Source of the DNA: a virus
Direction: 5' to 3' (one strand)
Virus record (IMG/VR): IMGVR_UViG_3300046001_003129
Coordinates: 1-25,261 of that record
DNA: 25,261 bases
The position numbers and the translations under genes were made by a program. Below, one piece after another: positions 7,120 to 14,405 of this stretch. The notes below the pieces were generated by a model that saw nothing but the letters and a program-made list of their open reading frames with translations, did not search any database and was not told where the DNA came from. How positions within the stretch are numbered: the stretch's first letter is position 1; every line of letters starts with the position of its first letter.

Positions 7120-7511
7120 GCGACACCTCGCATCTGTCGCCACGCAAGTACAGCTCGCTGCATCAACGACGACTTCTGCACTTCGCTTACAAGGTCACGC
7201 TCAAGGATCTCGCGAACCATGTCTCCCTGCCCGAGCGAGACCAGCGGGATCTCCTTCGGTCGGTCGCCCTGCAAGATCTTTTCGCAGGCTGTCATCACTG
7301 ACTGAGGATCTGCCTCGGAGACTGGATCAAGTAGACGGATCACATCGCCGAGTCGGCTTGCGATGACGAGTTGAATCGCCATTGCGCCCATGCGAAGTTG
7401 CCTCGCCTGTTCGGGCTTTGTCGCTTCGATCCTCGCGGCCAATCCTCGAAGCCGATCCATTGCCAAAATTACGTCCTCGGCTCGGTCTCCCCATGTTGCG
7501 TCCTTGCTCAT
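7116..7511 (-). CDS. 131-aa helical protein of unknown function
   Basis: A mostly helical protein starting MSKDATWGDRAEDVILAMDR, with no recognised motif and no obvious helix-turn-helix. The ATG at 7511 has a clear Shine-Dalgarno (AAGGATGCAGA). The reading frame looks genuinely coding. It overlaps by 185 nt the formally open end of the integrase frame, whose last ~60 residues look like an out-of-frame shadow. Directly coupled (ATGA) to the exonuclease, it is probably an early recombination or replication accessory gene. Confidence 0.65.
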   Translation of the reverse strand: MSKDATWGDRAEDVILAMDRLRGLAARIEATKPEQARQLRMGAMAIQLVIASRLGDVIRLLDPVSEADPQSVMTACEKILQGDRPKEIPLVSLGQGDMVREILERDLVSEVQKSSLMQRAVLAWRQMRGVA

Positions 7512-8625
7512 TCTGCATCCTTATCTGACTGACCAATTGGTCAATCGAGTGGATCAGACGGTCGATCGGGCTGTCGTTACAAATCCCGCCAGCCCGACCT
7601 AGGTCTGATTGCAGTTGATGAGAGTCCCCACGAGGGTTTAAGTGTTCAAGCCCAAAGCCCCCGCGAGGACACTCATCAGCTGCATTTGTAGTAGTGGAGG
7701 GCTTGAACACATGTGCAGAAGAACATGGCTGATCCTGCTTGTCAAGGGCTGTAGATGATAAATCTTTCCCGAATTGTGAAATTATTTCTATGCCTGCTTT
7801 GAGGGTCGAATCCTTGTGTCGAAGGTAGCGGTGCGTTTGGTCAACGCTTTTATGCCTCACAAGTTTTTGAATTAGGTCTGCGGGCACTCCCAATTCAAAT
7901 GCGCTGGTGATGAACCCGACTCGCATGCGATGCCATTTGCCGCGACCTTCGATGCCGCAACTTTTCATGTCCCGATCAAGTCCTTTCTGCGTCGGGTAAT
8001 CAATGAACACCATCTCGCCTGCGATGACTTGTCGCCACGCTCGCAGCGTTGCCACAACGCTTGCGGATATTGGAAGTGTGTCACGCCTGCGACTTTTATC
8101 TTTTGTCACTCTTAATTCTGCCCGCTCGAGATCAACATCATCCCACCGCTGCCAACGCCATTCACCCCAACGCATGCCAGTGCCGTTGAGCAATCGATAC
8201 AGCACAGCGCGGGCGTTGGCGTTGTTGCGTATACGGCCATCAGGATGCCGCGCCGCACGCTCGGCGGCGACGATCAACCTATTGACCTCGTCCTGCGTCA
8301 ATGCGTCTGCGCCTACGCCAGCGCGTCCACGCGGAGCGGGTATCGACACCCAAGGGTTTATACTTAAACGACCCTGAACTACGAGCCATCCCGAAAACTG
8401 CCTGCATAAACTCATGCGATTGCGCACGGTCTGCGGCGATAGTTTGCGGCTCATGCTCATTGCGCTCAACCATGCGACGCAACTTGCGGGTGTGAGTTTG
8501 TCGCTTGCGTGCTCGACCCATCGCCTTGCCCATCGCCCGGCGTTCTTAGAGTGATGAATGTCGTAGCCTTGTTGCTCGACTAGCCACACTTCCCACGCGA
8601 GAACTTCGTCCGTGAGTGTCAACAT
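7327..8625 (-). CDS. int: Tyrosine-family site-specific integrase
   Basis: A 432-aa integrase from the ATG at 8625; an in-frame start at 8688 is possible but has no ribosome site. The N-terminal SAM-like DNA-binding domain covers about 1-100 and the catalytic domain about 110-285. Catalytic residues are visible: R152 (GTGMRWGEW), K175/K177, H232-x-x-R235 (WHRMR), H258 (VRHKS) and nucleophile Y267 (HRYLR). The enzyme would recombine attP and attB for lysogeny. After about residue 290 the sequence becomes low-complexity, and its final ~60 residues overlap the next gene. The functional protein may end earlier, or the open tail may simply read through attP-like repeats (7611-7710). Confidence 0.85.
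   Translation of the reverse strand: MLTLTDEVLAWEVWLVEQQGYDIHHSKNAGRWARRWVEHASDKLTPASCVAWLSAMSMSRKLSPQTVRNRMSLCRQFSGWLVVQGRLSINPWVSIPAPRGRAGVGADALTQDEVNRLIVAAERAARHPDGRIRNNANARAVLYRLLNGTGMRWGEWRWQRWDDVDLERAELRVTKDKSRRRDTLPISASVVATLRAWRQVIAGEMVFIDYPTQKGLDRDMKSCGIEGRGKWHRMRVGFITSAFELGVPADLIQKLVRHKSVDQTHRYLRHKDSTLKAGIEIISQFGKDLSSTALDKQDQPCSSAHVFKPSTTTNAADECPRGGFGLEHLNPRGDSHQLQSDLGRAGGICNDSPIDRLIHSIDQLVSQIRMQNEQGRNMGRPSRGRNFGNGSASRIGREDRSDKARTGEATSHGRNGDSTRHRKPTRRCDPST
7566..7710. repeat. Interlocking inverted repeats in the integrase 3' end (possible attP)
   Basis: Arms at 7611-7639 and 7655-7683 match at 23 of 29 positions as an inverted repeat; half the mismatches are G-U wobbles in minus-strand RNA. 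Its loop holds GTGTTCAAGCCC (7642-7653), an exact 12-bp inverted match to 7699-7710. In the mRNA this would be an H-type pseudoknot, and in DNA a set of arm-type sites. A further 8-bp inverted pair lies at 7566-7573 and 7590-7597. Position beside int fits attP. The sequence relations are seen directly; the role is inferred. Confidence 0.6.
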
Positions 8626-8722
8626 AAGGGTTGTATTGTAGGCGTTTAAAGTACAAAGACGAAATAAGCTGCGGAAAGTCTTAAACATATTTTCAGACAG
8701 TCGGTCTTAATTTGTTGCAACT
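8626..8722 (-). promoter_or_regulatory. Intergenic leader upstream of int
   Basis: This 97-nt AT-rich gap separates the late genes from int. On the minus strand TACAAT lies about 15 nt before the ATG at 8625 and could be a -10 box, with only a weak -35 (TTTCGT) 18 nt upstream. The 7-mer GTCTTAA occurs at 8678-8684 and 8704-8710. AGAC/GTCT half-sites flank the second copy. No intrinsic terminator is evident. Confidence 0.3.
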
Positions 8723-9214
8723 TTAGCCGCCCGATAATTTATGGATGATCGATTTTGCCACGCCCGCCACCGCACTGACTGCGCTGGCGACCGTTGCGCC
8801 AGTGCCTTCGACTTTGCCCCACTTGCCTAATGGGCACTCGACACCTGCCAAGGTGCACTTAATTGTGAGTTGAGCACGCGGGCTTGCATTACATCCGCAC
8901 TTCGTACACCAACCGACCGTGTCAGTCTGCCCTTTGTAATCAGTTGCTCGATGTTCGCACGCCATGCATATGGCGAGTCGCGCCGCCGCGTCGGCTTCGC
9001 TCGCCGGGCCTTGCATGGCGTGCGTGAGTTCGGCGCGAGCGTATTGCTTGGCAAGTTCGATTGTGGATTTGTCTTTGTCAATCAATACGCCATCGACAAC
9101 CCTATGCGAGCATTGATTGCACACGCCGAACGATGGCTTGCCGCCGTAGTGATCTGCGGAGCAGCAGCCGCCGCCGTTGATCCCGCACTGGCTCCAGTGG
9201 TCGCAGGAGATCAT
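8723..9214 (-). CDS. Cysteine-rich zinc-ribbon-like protein
   Basis: A 163-aa protein with paired cysteines in three groups: C4, C10, C17-C18 with C32xxC35; C83xxC86 with H88; and C103xxC106xC108, followed by C120 and C127-PLGKW. The pattern C..C...C..CGC...CPLGKW resembles zinc-ribbon tails of uncharacterised phage proteins. A small Ala/Val-rich segment (about 136-155) near the C-terminus could touch a membrane. The ATG at 9214 overlaps the stop of the preceding cysteine-rich gene as ATGA, so I preferred it to the TTG at 9241. The two are probably made together at the end of the late transcript. Function unknown; a tail-tip partner is my guess. Confidence 0.6.
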   Translation of the reverse strand: MISCDHWSQCGINGGGCCSADHYGGKPSFGVCNQCSHRVVDGVLIDKDKSTIELAKQYARAELTHAMQGPASEADAAARLAICMACEHRATDYKGQTDTVGWCTKCGCNASPRAQLTIKCTLAGVECPLGKWGKVEGTGATVASAVSAVAGVAKSIIHKLSGG

Positions 9215-9948
9215 GTGACTACAACAGAATCTGTAGTACAAGGATCTGTATTTGGTATTGCAGGAGGATCACAATACTCGCCAAGTGGATTACAAACGCT
9301 GTTATATCTGTATAAATCACTTGGTACGCAAGAACTAGCACCGCAGTCAACATTGAATTGACCGTTTGGAAATCCGTCATGTGAAGTATTAGCCCATTCA
9401 GTAATTGCTGCAAGACTGTTATCTACACTGCAACTGAAATCAAACGGATAGCCAGTTGGAGCAGGTGAATATGGACAAATATCAACTCTTGATCCGCAAC
9501 TTACATCATGTGAATATCTCTTGACTTTGAGAACATAACTTTGTAACCGCCAAACATTTTCGCACGGAGTGTTTCCACAAACAAAAAAAAGTCTTGAAAC
9601 CAAATAATATTTGATTTCGTTTACAGTTTTACAGCATGCACATAAAGAATTGTCACAACTACTTCCATTATTTCCTTCATATTCATAGCCAGTGTGTATA
9701 AGTTGTGAACCCCAATAAACTGCCTCGGTCGAAGTGCAAGTACATTTATTAAGCACTACAGTTGGATTAGTAATAATTTGAGATATATAATACCCGAAGT
9801 TGCAACACCAAAGAACGCTTGCCTGATATAGAGTAAATGTCGGAAATGTTACAGATACGCTTGATGGAATGGTTGGCGAGCAGGTAGAACAATTACAACT
9901 CCAACTCTCACATTCATCACCACAACAACACTTCCCCATAAGACTCAT
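9211..9948 (-). CDS. Very cysteine-rich protein, possibly tail-tip or receptor-binding
   Basis: A 245-aa protein with about 25 cysteines (some 10%), starting MSLMGKCCCGDECESW and continuing with CxC and CC pairs throughout. It is also rich in Tyr, Asn, Ser and Thr and has no clear signal peptide. Such composition suggests many disulfides or metal sites, as in an extracellular structural or adhesive protein. The gene is visibly richer in A and T than its neighbours, a mark of recent acquisition or host-range modules. It overlaps the upstream stop as ATGA. Position after the tail and membrane genes suits a late structural protein. I recognise no family. Confidence 0.6.
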   Translation of the reverse strand: MSLMGKCCCGDECESWSCNCSTCSPTIPSSVSVTFPTFTLYQASVLWCCNFGYYISQIITNPTVVLNKCTCTSTEAVYWGSQLIHTGYEYEGNNGSSCDNSLCACCKTVNEIKYYLVSRLFFVCGNTPCENVWRLQSYVLKVKRYSHDVSCGSRVDICPYSPAPTGYPFDFSCSVDNSLAAITEWANTSHDGFPNGQFNVDCGASSCVPSDLYRYNSVCNPLGEYCDPPAIPNTDPCTTDSVVVT

Positions 9949-10451
9949 TTCGCCGACTCCTTGAATGCGGCGTTGAACAGCGGCGACGCAGCCCGCTTTG
10001 CGGCGATGAGTTCGCGCACTGTCGTCGGGTCTTCGCTCGACATCGCTTGCCGCGCTAGGTCTGCCTCGCTCTGCACGCGCCGCGGGATCCAACCCAAAGC
10101 AAGTCGGATCGCAGTCCCGATGCCTGTCTGCCACAGCAGCACCACCAGCGCGACCGCCACGACGGCTCCTAGACCCCATTGAATTAGCGTCGCCCAAAAT
10201 GGAACGATGTCTTTTACGCCCGAGACGGCTACGGAAATTTGGTTTGTTTCATGCAATACGACAGCCGCGTCTGCTTTAATAGTCACGGCTGCGGCGACGA
10301 TCTCAGCTTGAGCGGAGTGCGTAATGATGAACGCACTCCGCTCAGAGATTGAGTGTGCGGCGCTTGATGCGACGCTTGCGCTGCTGGCGATCTCCTTGGT
10401 CGCCGAGCAGCCCGCTGTGAGCACGGCGAGAATTATCGCTTGTCGAACCAC
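9945..10451 (-). CDS. Lipoprotein with C-terminal membrane span, u-spanin-like
   Basis: A 168-aa protein. An N-terminal lipoprotein signal (AIILAVLTAGC, lipobox cysteine at 15) is followed by an Ala/Ser/Val-rich periplasmic stretch and a strong transmembrane segment (FWATLIQWGLGAVVAVALVV, about 83-107). A charged C-terminal region of about 55 residues would lie in the cytoplasm. One protein with both an outer-membrane lipid anchor and an inner-membrane span is the layout of unimolecular spanins, which fuse the two membranes in the last step of lysis. The long cytoplasmic tail is unusual for that family. The start is GTG with GAGG upstream, and the gene overlaps the small membrane gene before it, as lysis genes often do. 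Confidence 0.45.
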   Translation of the reverse strand: MVRQAIILAVLTAGCSATKEIASSASVASSAAHSISERSAFIITHSAQAEIVAAAVTIKADAAVVLHETNQISVAVSGVKDIVPFWATLIQWGLGAVVAVALVVLLWQTGIGTAIRLALGWIPRRVQSEADLARQAMSSEDPTTVRELIAAKRAASPLFNAAFKESAK

Positions 10452-10569
10452 TTCGCTTTAACCTCGTTAAATCCGAACACCGAACCGCAGAGCCAACCAA
10501 CCAGTAATAGCAGACAGCCAAAAAAAGTAGTGCCGAGAGCGTGAGAAAGAAATTCCATAAGTCCTCCAT
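10342..10569 (-). CDS. Small membrane protein, holin candidate
   Basis: A 75-aa protein with one hydrophobic span (WNFFLTLSALLFLAVCYYWL, about 5-25) and an Arg/Lys-rich C-terminus. A short membrane protein with a basic tail beside a spanin-like gene suggests a holin, the protein that permeabilises the inner membrane at lysis. The start overlaps the upstream stop as TAATG. The last ~36 codons overlap the next gene in another frame and read like its shadow, so only the N-terminal part may be under selection. Moderate confidence that it is expressed, low on function. Confidence 0.4.
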   Translation of the reverse strand: MEDLWNFFLTLSALLFLAVCYYWLVGSAVRCSDLTRLKRSGSTSDNSRRAHSGLLGDQGDRQQRKRRIKRRTLNL

Positions 10570-10841
10570 TATTTCGAGTTCATCCGATCAATTTTCAACG
10601 CCAACGCGGCGATGGCTTCTGTGTGTTTCTCGTCGATTGATTGGCCGCGAACGACAGCCTTTTGAAGTTCGAGCGCAACGATTCGCAACTCCTGCGTGTC
10701 CGATGCGATTCGTGTCAGCACTGCATCGCGGCGACCAAGGTCGACGGCATACAGCGCAAGCGCGATCAGGATGCCGATCAGCTGCCCGACAAGCACAGTC
10801 GTCTGAAGCGGTGTCAAAGATGGCTTCTTCGAAGGAGCCAT
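10569..10841 (-). CDS. Single-span membrane protein with coiled coil
   Basis: A 90-aa protein. A short basic N-terminus (MAPSKKPSLTPLQ) is followed by a membrane span (VLVGQLIGILIALALYAVDL, about 16-35) and a charged helical region, probably coiled coil, to the end. TAATG coupling joins it to the preceding tail gene. Topology and place fit a holin, an antiholin or an inner-membrane spanin subunit. No motif separates these options. Confidence 0.5.
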   Translation of the reverse strand: MAPSKKPSLTPLQTTVLVGQLIGILIALALYAVDLGRRDAVLTRIASDTQELRIVALELQKAVVRGQSIDEKHTEAIAALALKIDRMNSK

Positions 10842-11317
10842 TATGGGCAGGTTCCGTCGATGGCGTTTGCAACAGAGAATGTGAACTTGAGAAGAGAATC
10901 ACCGCCGCGAGACATCAGCATGTGGACGCATGTTCCAGTGGCGATCGGTTGCAATGTGAAGCCACTAGGGATGCTTGAGTGTGTGAGTCCCGGGCCGTCC
11001 TTGGTTCCGCTTTGCTGCAATGCTTCGACCGTGTTGTATGCGTAGATGCCTGTATTTGTGTAAGTCAACGACGCACCCGAGCGTTGCTCGAATAGGTTTG
11101 AAGAATCCAAATGAGCAAGACCCCAAGTGTATTTCCACCGTCTGCCTGTGGTCACAACAACATTGCCAGTGATGTATGCAACAAATGTCTGCTGAATGTT
11201 TGGAGGACTAGAGCGAGCGTCAAATTCATTGCGCTCGTTTACCTTGTCGGCCATCTTCTTGAATGCGCGTACATTCAAAGCACCGAAATTGTTTCGGATG
11301 TTGCCGTTGATATTCAT
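10841..11317 (-). CDS. Unrecognised late protein, probable tail component
   Basis: A 158-aa protein rich in Thr, Gly, Ser and Asn with predicted beta strands (FVAYITGNVVVTTGRRWKYTW), starting MNINGNIRNNFGALNVR. No family is recognised. TAATG overlaps at both ends tie it to the tail gene before and the membrane gene after. It is encoded downstream of the tape measure, where distal tail, baseplate or fibre genes normally lie, so a tail-tip or fibre role is likely by position only. Confidence 0.5.
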   Translation of the reverse strand: MNINGNIRNNFGALNVRAFKKMADKVNERNEFDARSSPPNIQQTFVAYITGNVVVTTGRRWKYTWGLAHLDSSNLFEQRSGASLTYTNTGIYAYNTVEALQQSGTKDGPGLTHSSIPSGFTLQPIATGTCVHMLMSRGGDSLLKFTFSVANAIDGTCP

Positions 11318-12219
11318 TATGTGTTCACAATTCCAAGTGCTGAGAAAGCGACTTCATCGGGAAATGGCTGCTTCCAATAGACAACATTCGCCTGCTCAGG
11401 ATTCGCCGCGCTAATCGCTGATCCCGGTGTGACGCGGGTAGTCGACGCTCTTTGGTCTATGTCACGCAGCGGCTGCTGGCGTAGGTGGTAGGTCGTAGGA
11501 TCGTATGAGAATTGATAGTTGATCTCGTATTGATTCGGGCCAATTCTCGAAGTGTTTGCACCTACGAAAAGAAGTGAACTTGCAGCACATACAAATGTTT
11601 GACCAGTTGAACCCAAAGTAAAGGAAGCAACATTTCTTTTTCCAGCCACCGCCAAAATTGTTGCGTAATCAGGTCGACCGTAGATCACATTTCGCACGCT
11701 AATATTCTGAATTGGAAGCAACATTGATACTGGTTCGCCCGCGCTATCTACCTTTGTTCCTGCAATGTCGATCAATGCTGGCAGCGATATGTTTGAACTG
11801 GTTGGAACCGTCGCACCTGTGCGCCAAATATCAACCGTCTGAACGGAGGTCTGCACCTCGATGCTTGTGAAACCCACTTCCGTGGCCGTCTTCACATCTG
11901 CCGCCACTGGGCCTGCTGCTGCGTCTCCGACTGTCGAATCAAAATTGAAGTCGACAACCCACAACTTGCCTAGACCTTCTTGAACAGGACTGATGGTGTA
12001 GGAGATGAATCGAAAGAATGGAGCCGCGACCGATTCAGTGCCGCCGCCAAAATCCAAGTACGGCGTGATCGGGTTTGTGACAGTTGTGTCGACGATGTTG
12101 GCAATCGTCAGACTTTGCTCATCAGCATCACGAACAAGGTAACTGTGAACGGCTGTCCACTTGCCTTTGTCGAATGTCGCCGAGCGCGTGCGTTGAAGCC
12201 ATACGAGACTGAATGCCAT
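11317..12219 (-). CDS. Unrecognised tail protein after the tape measure
   Basis: A 300-aa, mostly beta-type protein with little charge clustering, ending PFPDEVAFSALGIVNT. It directly follows the tape measure (TAATG overlap), the slot that in siphoviruses holds the distal tail protein. I see no distal-tail or hub signature. With the following 158-aa gene it may make a reduced tail tip. Assignment rests on position and composition. Confidence 0.5.
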   Translation of the reverse strand: MAFSLVWLQRTRSATFDKGKWTAVHSYLVRDADEQSLTIANIVDTTVTNPITPYLDFGGGTESVAAPFFRFISYTISPVQEGLGKLWVVDFNFDSTVGDAAAGPVAADVKTATEVGFTSIEVQTSVQTVDIWRTGATVPTSSNISLPALIDIAGTKVDSAGEPVSMLLPIQNISVRNVIYGRPDYATILAVAGKRNVASFTLGSTGQTFVCAASSLLFVGANTSRIGPNQYEINYQFSYDPTTYHLRQQPLRDIDQRASTTRVTPGSAISAANPEQANVVYWKQPFPDEVAFSALGIVNT

Positions 12220-13247
12220 TATGCCGTTCCTCCTGAGTTGTCAACGATTTGTTTGAGTGCTGCAAGTTGTAATGTGGCAATATCATTTGCCTTCTTTGCG
12301 CTGTTGAGCAGTTCGGTCTGCTTGGAGAAGTCTGCGGAACCCGCTACCTTGACGCTGCCGATGGCGGTTGCGAGTGAGTCGACTCCCGGCATGGCGTTGC
12401 CTCGATTCGCCTGCTCTAAATTTTTGGCGGCCGCATCCGCTATCTCCTGCCCCTTCTTCAAGTCCTCAGTGTTCCATTCTTGGATTTGCTTTTGAAGTTC
12501 AGATTCCTTGCTGATGTCTTTCTCAAGTTGCAGTTGCTCCGTTTTTGCGTCAACGATTTTTTGATATTCATCGGAGTGCAGATTTGTTCTTTTCAAATCA
12601 ATTAGAAAAATCTCCATCTCTGTTTTGCCGAGTTTCTCTGTGTCAGTGATGATGTCCGCAAGGATGTCGGCAGCATTCTGTCGTTCCTTGTTTTCGTTGG
12701 CTAGAACTTCTTGATATTTTTTTTGACTATCTAGTCTTTGTTGCTCTGCAATTTTTTGTGTTGCTTGAGCAGCCGCTTCTTCTGCTTGAACAGCCGCATG
12801 ATTTGCTTTTTCTTTTGCGGCTGCTTCAATTCTGCTTTGTTGCTGCTGTTGCTCTTGTCCCATCGCTCCGCCCATGTACCCAATTGAGTCAAGAATCGAT
12901 GCAATCAACTTGCCTCCTGCTCCGGCGATCGGCAAGTCCTCGAGTGTCGTAGCAATTGTTTGCCCAATTGCAGTAGCAGTTTCTCCAAAGCCTTTTATGC
13001 TTCCATCCTTAAAACCTTTTACAAGTTCATTGGCTGCTTTTAGTCCTGCATCAATTAACCCGATAGCGCCCAATCCACCTAGCAATCCACCTACTGCACC
13101 CTTCATCTGCTTTGCATTGATCTTGGCAATATGACCCGCAATCCCAGCACCGCTTTTCTTTGCGGCATTTTCGGCTGCTTTCATGCCTTGCACGAACGGA
13201 TCAGGATTCGCGTAGAGATCGACTGTCATCTTTCCTGTGACTGGCAT
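12219..13247 (-). CDS. Short tail tape measure protein
   Basis: A 342-aa protein. The start, VDLYANPDPFVQGMKAAENAAKK, is the usual opening of tape measure proteins. A glycine/alanine-rich hydrophobic region (about 50-130) follows, then long Ala/Gln/Glu/Lys coiled coils (about 130-290). Tape measures set tail length. At roughly 0.15 nm per helical residue this would give a tail of only about 50 nm, short for a siphovirus. It comes right after the frameshifted chaperone pair, as in lambda-like phages, and overlaps it as TAATG. A CDS split or other long tape-measure gene was not found. Confidence 0.7.
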   Translation of the reverse strand: MPVTGKMTVDLYANPDPFVQGMKAAENAAKKSGAGIAGHIAKINAKQMKGAVGGLLGGLGAIGLIDAGLKAANELVKGFKDGSIKGFGETATAIGQTIATTLEDLPIAGAGGKLIASILDSIGYMGGAMGQEQQQQQSRIEAAAKEKANHAAVQAEEAAAQATQKIAEQQRLDSQKKYQEVLANENKERQNAADILADIITDTEKLGKTEMEIFLIDLKRTNLHSDEYQKIVDAKTEQLQLEKDISKESELQKQIQEWNTEDLKKGQEIADAAAKNLEQANRGNAMPGVDSLATAIGSVKVAGSADFSKQTELLNSAKKANDIATLQLAALKQIVDNSGGTA

Positions 13248-13537
13248 TACTTAATTCCCATCTGTCGTTTGAGTTTTTCAAGTGCTTGCTGTGGTGTCTG
13301 CTTTGGCTTCTCGAAGTACGGCATGAAGTCTTGCGGGCTGTACGACTTTGAATTGCTAGACCTGTTCGAGTTGGCGATCGTCGACGCGACAATGCCCGCG
13401 CCGAGGTCACCGCGCTGGCGTGAGTCGAGGCATCCTGTGATGCTCTGATATGCGATCCATTCTTGGAGTTCTCGTGATGACATTCGATCTCCTAATTCGG
13501 CAACAGTCATTTTCAATTCAGCCGCAAGCGTGAACAT
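13247..13537 (-). CDS. Tail assembly chaperone T domain (DUF4035-like)
   Basis: A 96-aa protein beginning MFTLAAELKMTVAELGDRMS, then SRELQEWIAYQ. This is the signature of lambda gpT/DUF4035 domains, which help assemble the tail tube around the tape measure. The frame is also open upstream to the slippery site at 13567-13573. A -1 shift there would give a 220-aa fusion with the preceding protein, 10 residues joining the two. AAGG upstream of the ATG could also allow independent initiation. Its stop overlaps the tape measure start. Confidence 0.82.
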   Translation of the reverse strand: MFTLAAELKMTVAELGDRMSSRELQEWIAYQSITGCLDSRQRGDLGAGIVASTIANSNRSSNSKSYSPQDFMPYFEKPKQTPQQALEKLKRQMGIK

Positions 13538-13563
13538 AAACAGCCTTAGTCCGCTGCGGCATC

Positions 13564-13908
13564 TCAGTTTTTTTCGAGTTCCTCAGCGTCCTTTGCCCCA
13601 AGTCCCGAAAGGCGTTGACAGTGCTCGTACAACTTATCGATCACCGAAGCGGGCATTGCGCCTACTTCTGCAATCTCTGCATCCGTGAACAGTCTCACGC
13701 CAGCCTCGTCGGTTAAACACCTCACGACGAGACTGGCGCGGATGTTCTTCACGCCCTTCTTGATGTCACGCTCCGAATACACATACTGCTCCCATGAGTC
13801 CCGCTCGCCAGCTGTGAGGCCGCGAAGCGAGATAAGTCCGTCAATGCCCGCAACCTTGACGGTGGCGGTTGGGATCTTGAGTGCAAGTAGTTGTTCTCGG
13901 ATTGACAT
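13564..13908 (-). CDS. Tail assembly chaperone G-like protein
   Basis: A 114-aa protein starting MSIREQLLALKIPTATVKVA, with LRGLTAGERDSWEQY and the VVRCLTDEAGVRLFTD motif of phage tail assembly chaperones. It is the short product of a G/GT pair: its last codons (GAA AAA AAC TGA) include a slippery A AAA AAC. It is encoded 12 nt after the major tail protein and before the tape measure, the standard order. The start at 13908 follows GAGA; upstream in-frame sequence belongs to the tail protein gene. Confidence 0.8.
   Translation of the reverse strand: MSIREQLLALKIPTATVKVAGIDGLISLRGLTAGERDSWEQYVYSERDIKKGVKNIRASLVVRCLTDEAGVRLFTDAEIAEVGAMPASVIDKLYEHCQRLSGLGAKDAEELEKN
13567..13573 (-). other. -1 programmed frameshift site A AAA AAC
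   Basis: The minus-strand heptamer A AAA AAC is read in frame as ..A AAA AAC immediately before the stop TGA. A -1 slip continues CTG AGA TGC and so on without a stop into the T-domain frame. GAGGAA a few bases upstream resembles the Shine-Dalgarno-type stimulator seen at dnaX. The frame arithmetic is exact; use of the site is inferred from lambda-like tail genes. Confidence 0.8.
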
Positions 13909-13919
13909 TGGGTTCTCGA

Positions 13920-14387
13920 TTAGGTGGTTGGGGTAATCGTGTACACGCCGCTGCACTTGATGGTGAATGACGCAGTCATCACAGCGTCGAGACCAGCCTT
14001 GATGCTGAGAGATGTGACGATGCCGATGCCAGTGATCTTGGTTGATTGATAGCCAGAACCACCAAAAAAGATTTCATAACTTTGTTTTAGACGACTAGTG
14101 AGAGCGGTTTGCAAAACCAAGATGCCTGCATCGTCGCTGTCGTAGTTCACTTCTGCGCTGATGGAACCCGGGTCAAGCAGACCAGCCTGAAAAATCTTTA
14201 CTGCTGAAGCAAGAGAAGTGGTTTCAATGGTGCTTTGAGCAACCCCATCAAATGAGAGTGAGGTGCACTCTCCGACTGTTGTAAGACTTGTGGTCTGCAC
14301 TGTGTCTTGCTGAGTTGGTGCAGCCGAAGTATTCGCAGGATTTGCGAGAATCTTGAATGTTGTTCCGTAACTAATTAACTGAGCCAT
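13920..14387 (-). CDS. Major tail (tube) protein
   Basis: A 155-aa beta-rich protein rich in Thr, Ser and Ala. Its start, MAQLISYGTTFKI, and its late SIKAGLDAVMTASFTIKCSG strands match phage tail tube proteins of the gpV/HK97 gp13 type in size and texture. It would stack as hexamer rings around the tape measure. Position between the completion protein and the chaperone pair is diagnostic. No extra Ig-like domain is present. Confidence 0.7.
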   Translation of the reverse strand: MAQLISYGTTFKILANPANTSAAPTQQDTVQTTSLTTVGECTSLSFDGVAQSTIETTSLASAVKIFQAGLLDPGSISAEVNYDSDDAGILVLQTALTSRLKQSYEIFFGGSGYQSTKITGIGIVTSLSIKAGLDAVMTASFTIKCSGVYTITPTT

Positions 14388-14405
14388 GTGATTATTCTTT
14401 CTGTG

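Noticed and set aside
7642-7653. tRNA T-arm in the possible attP (GTGTTCAAGCCC)
   Set aside because: The loop resembles TTCRANY, but no matching T-stem or acceptor sequence follows on either strand.
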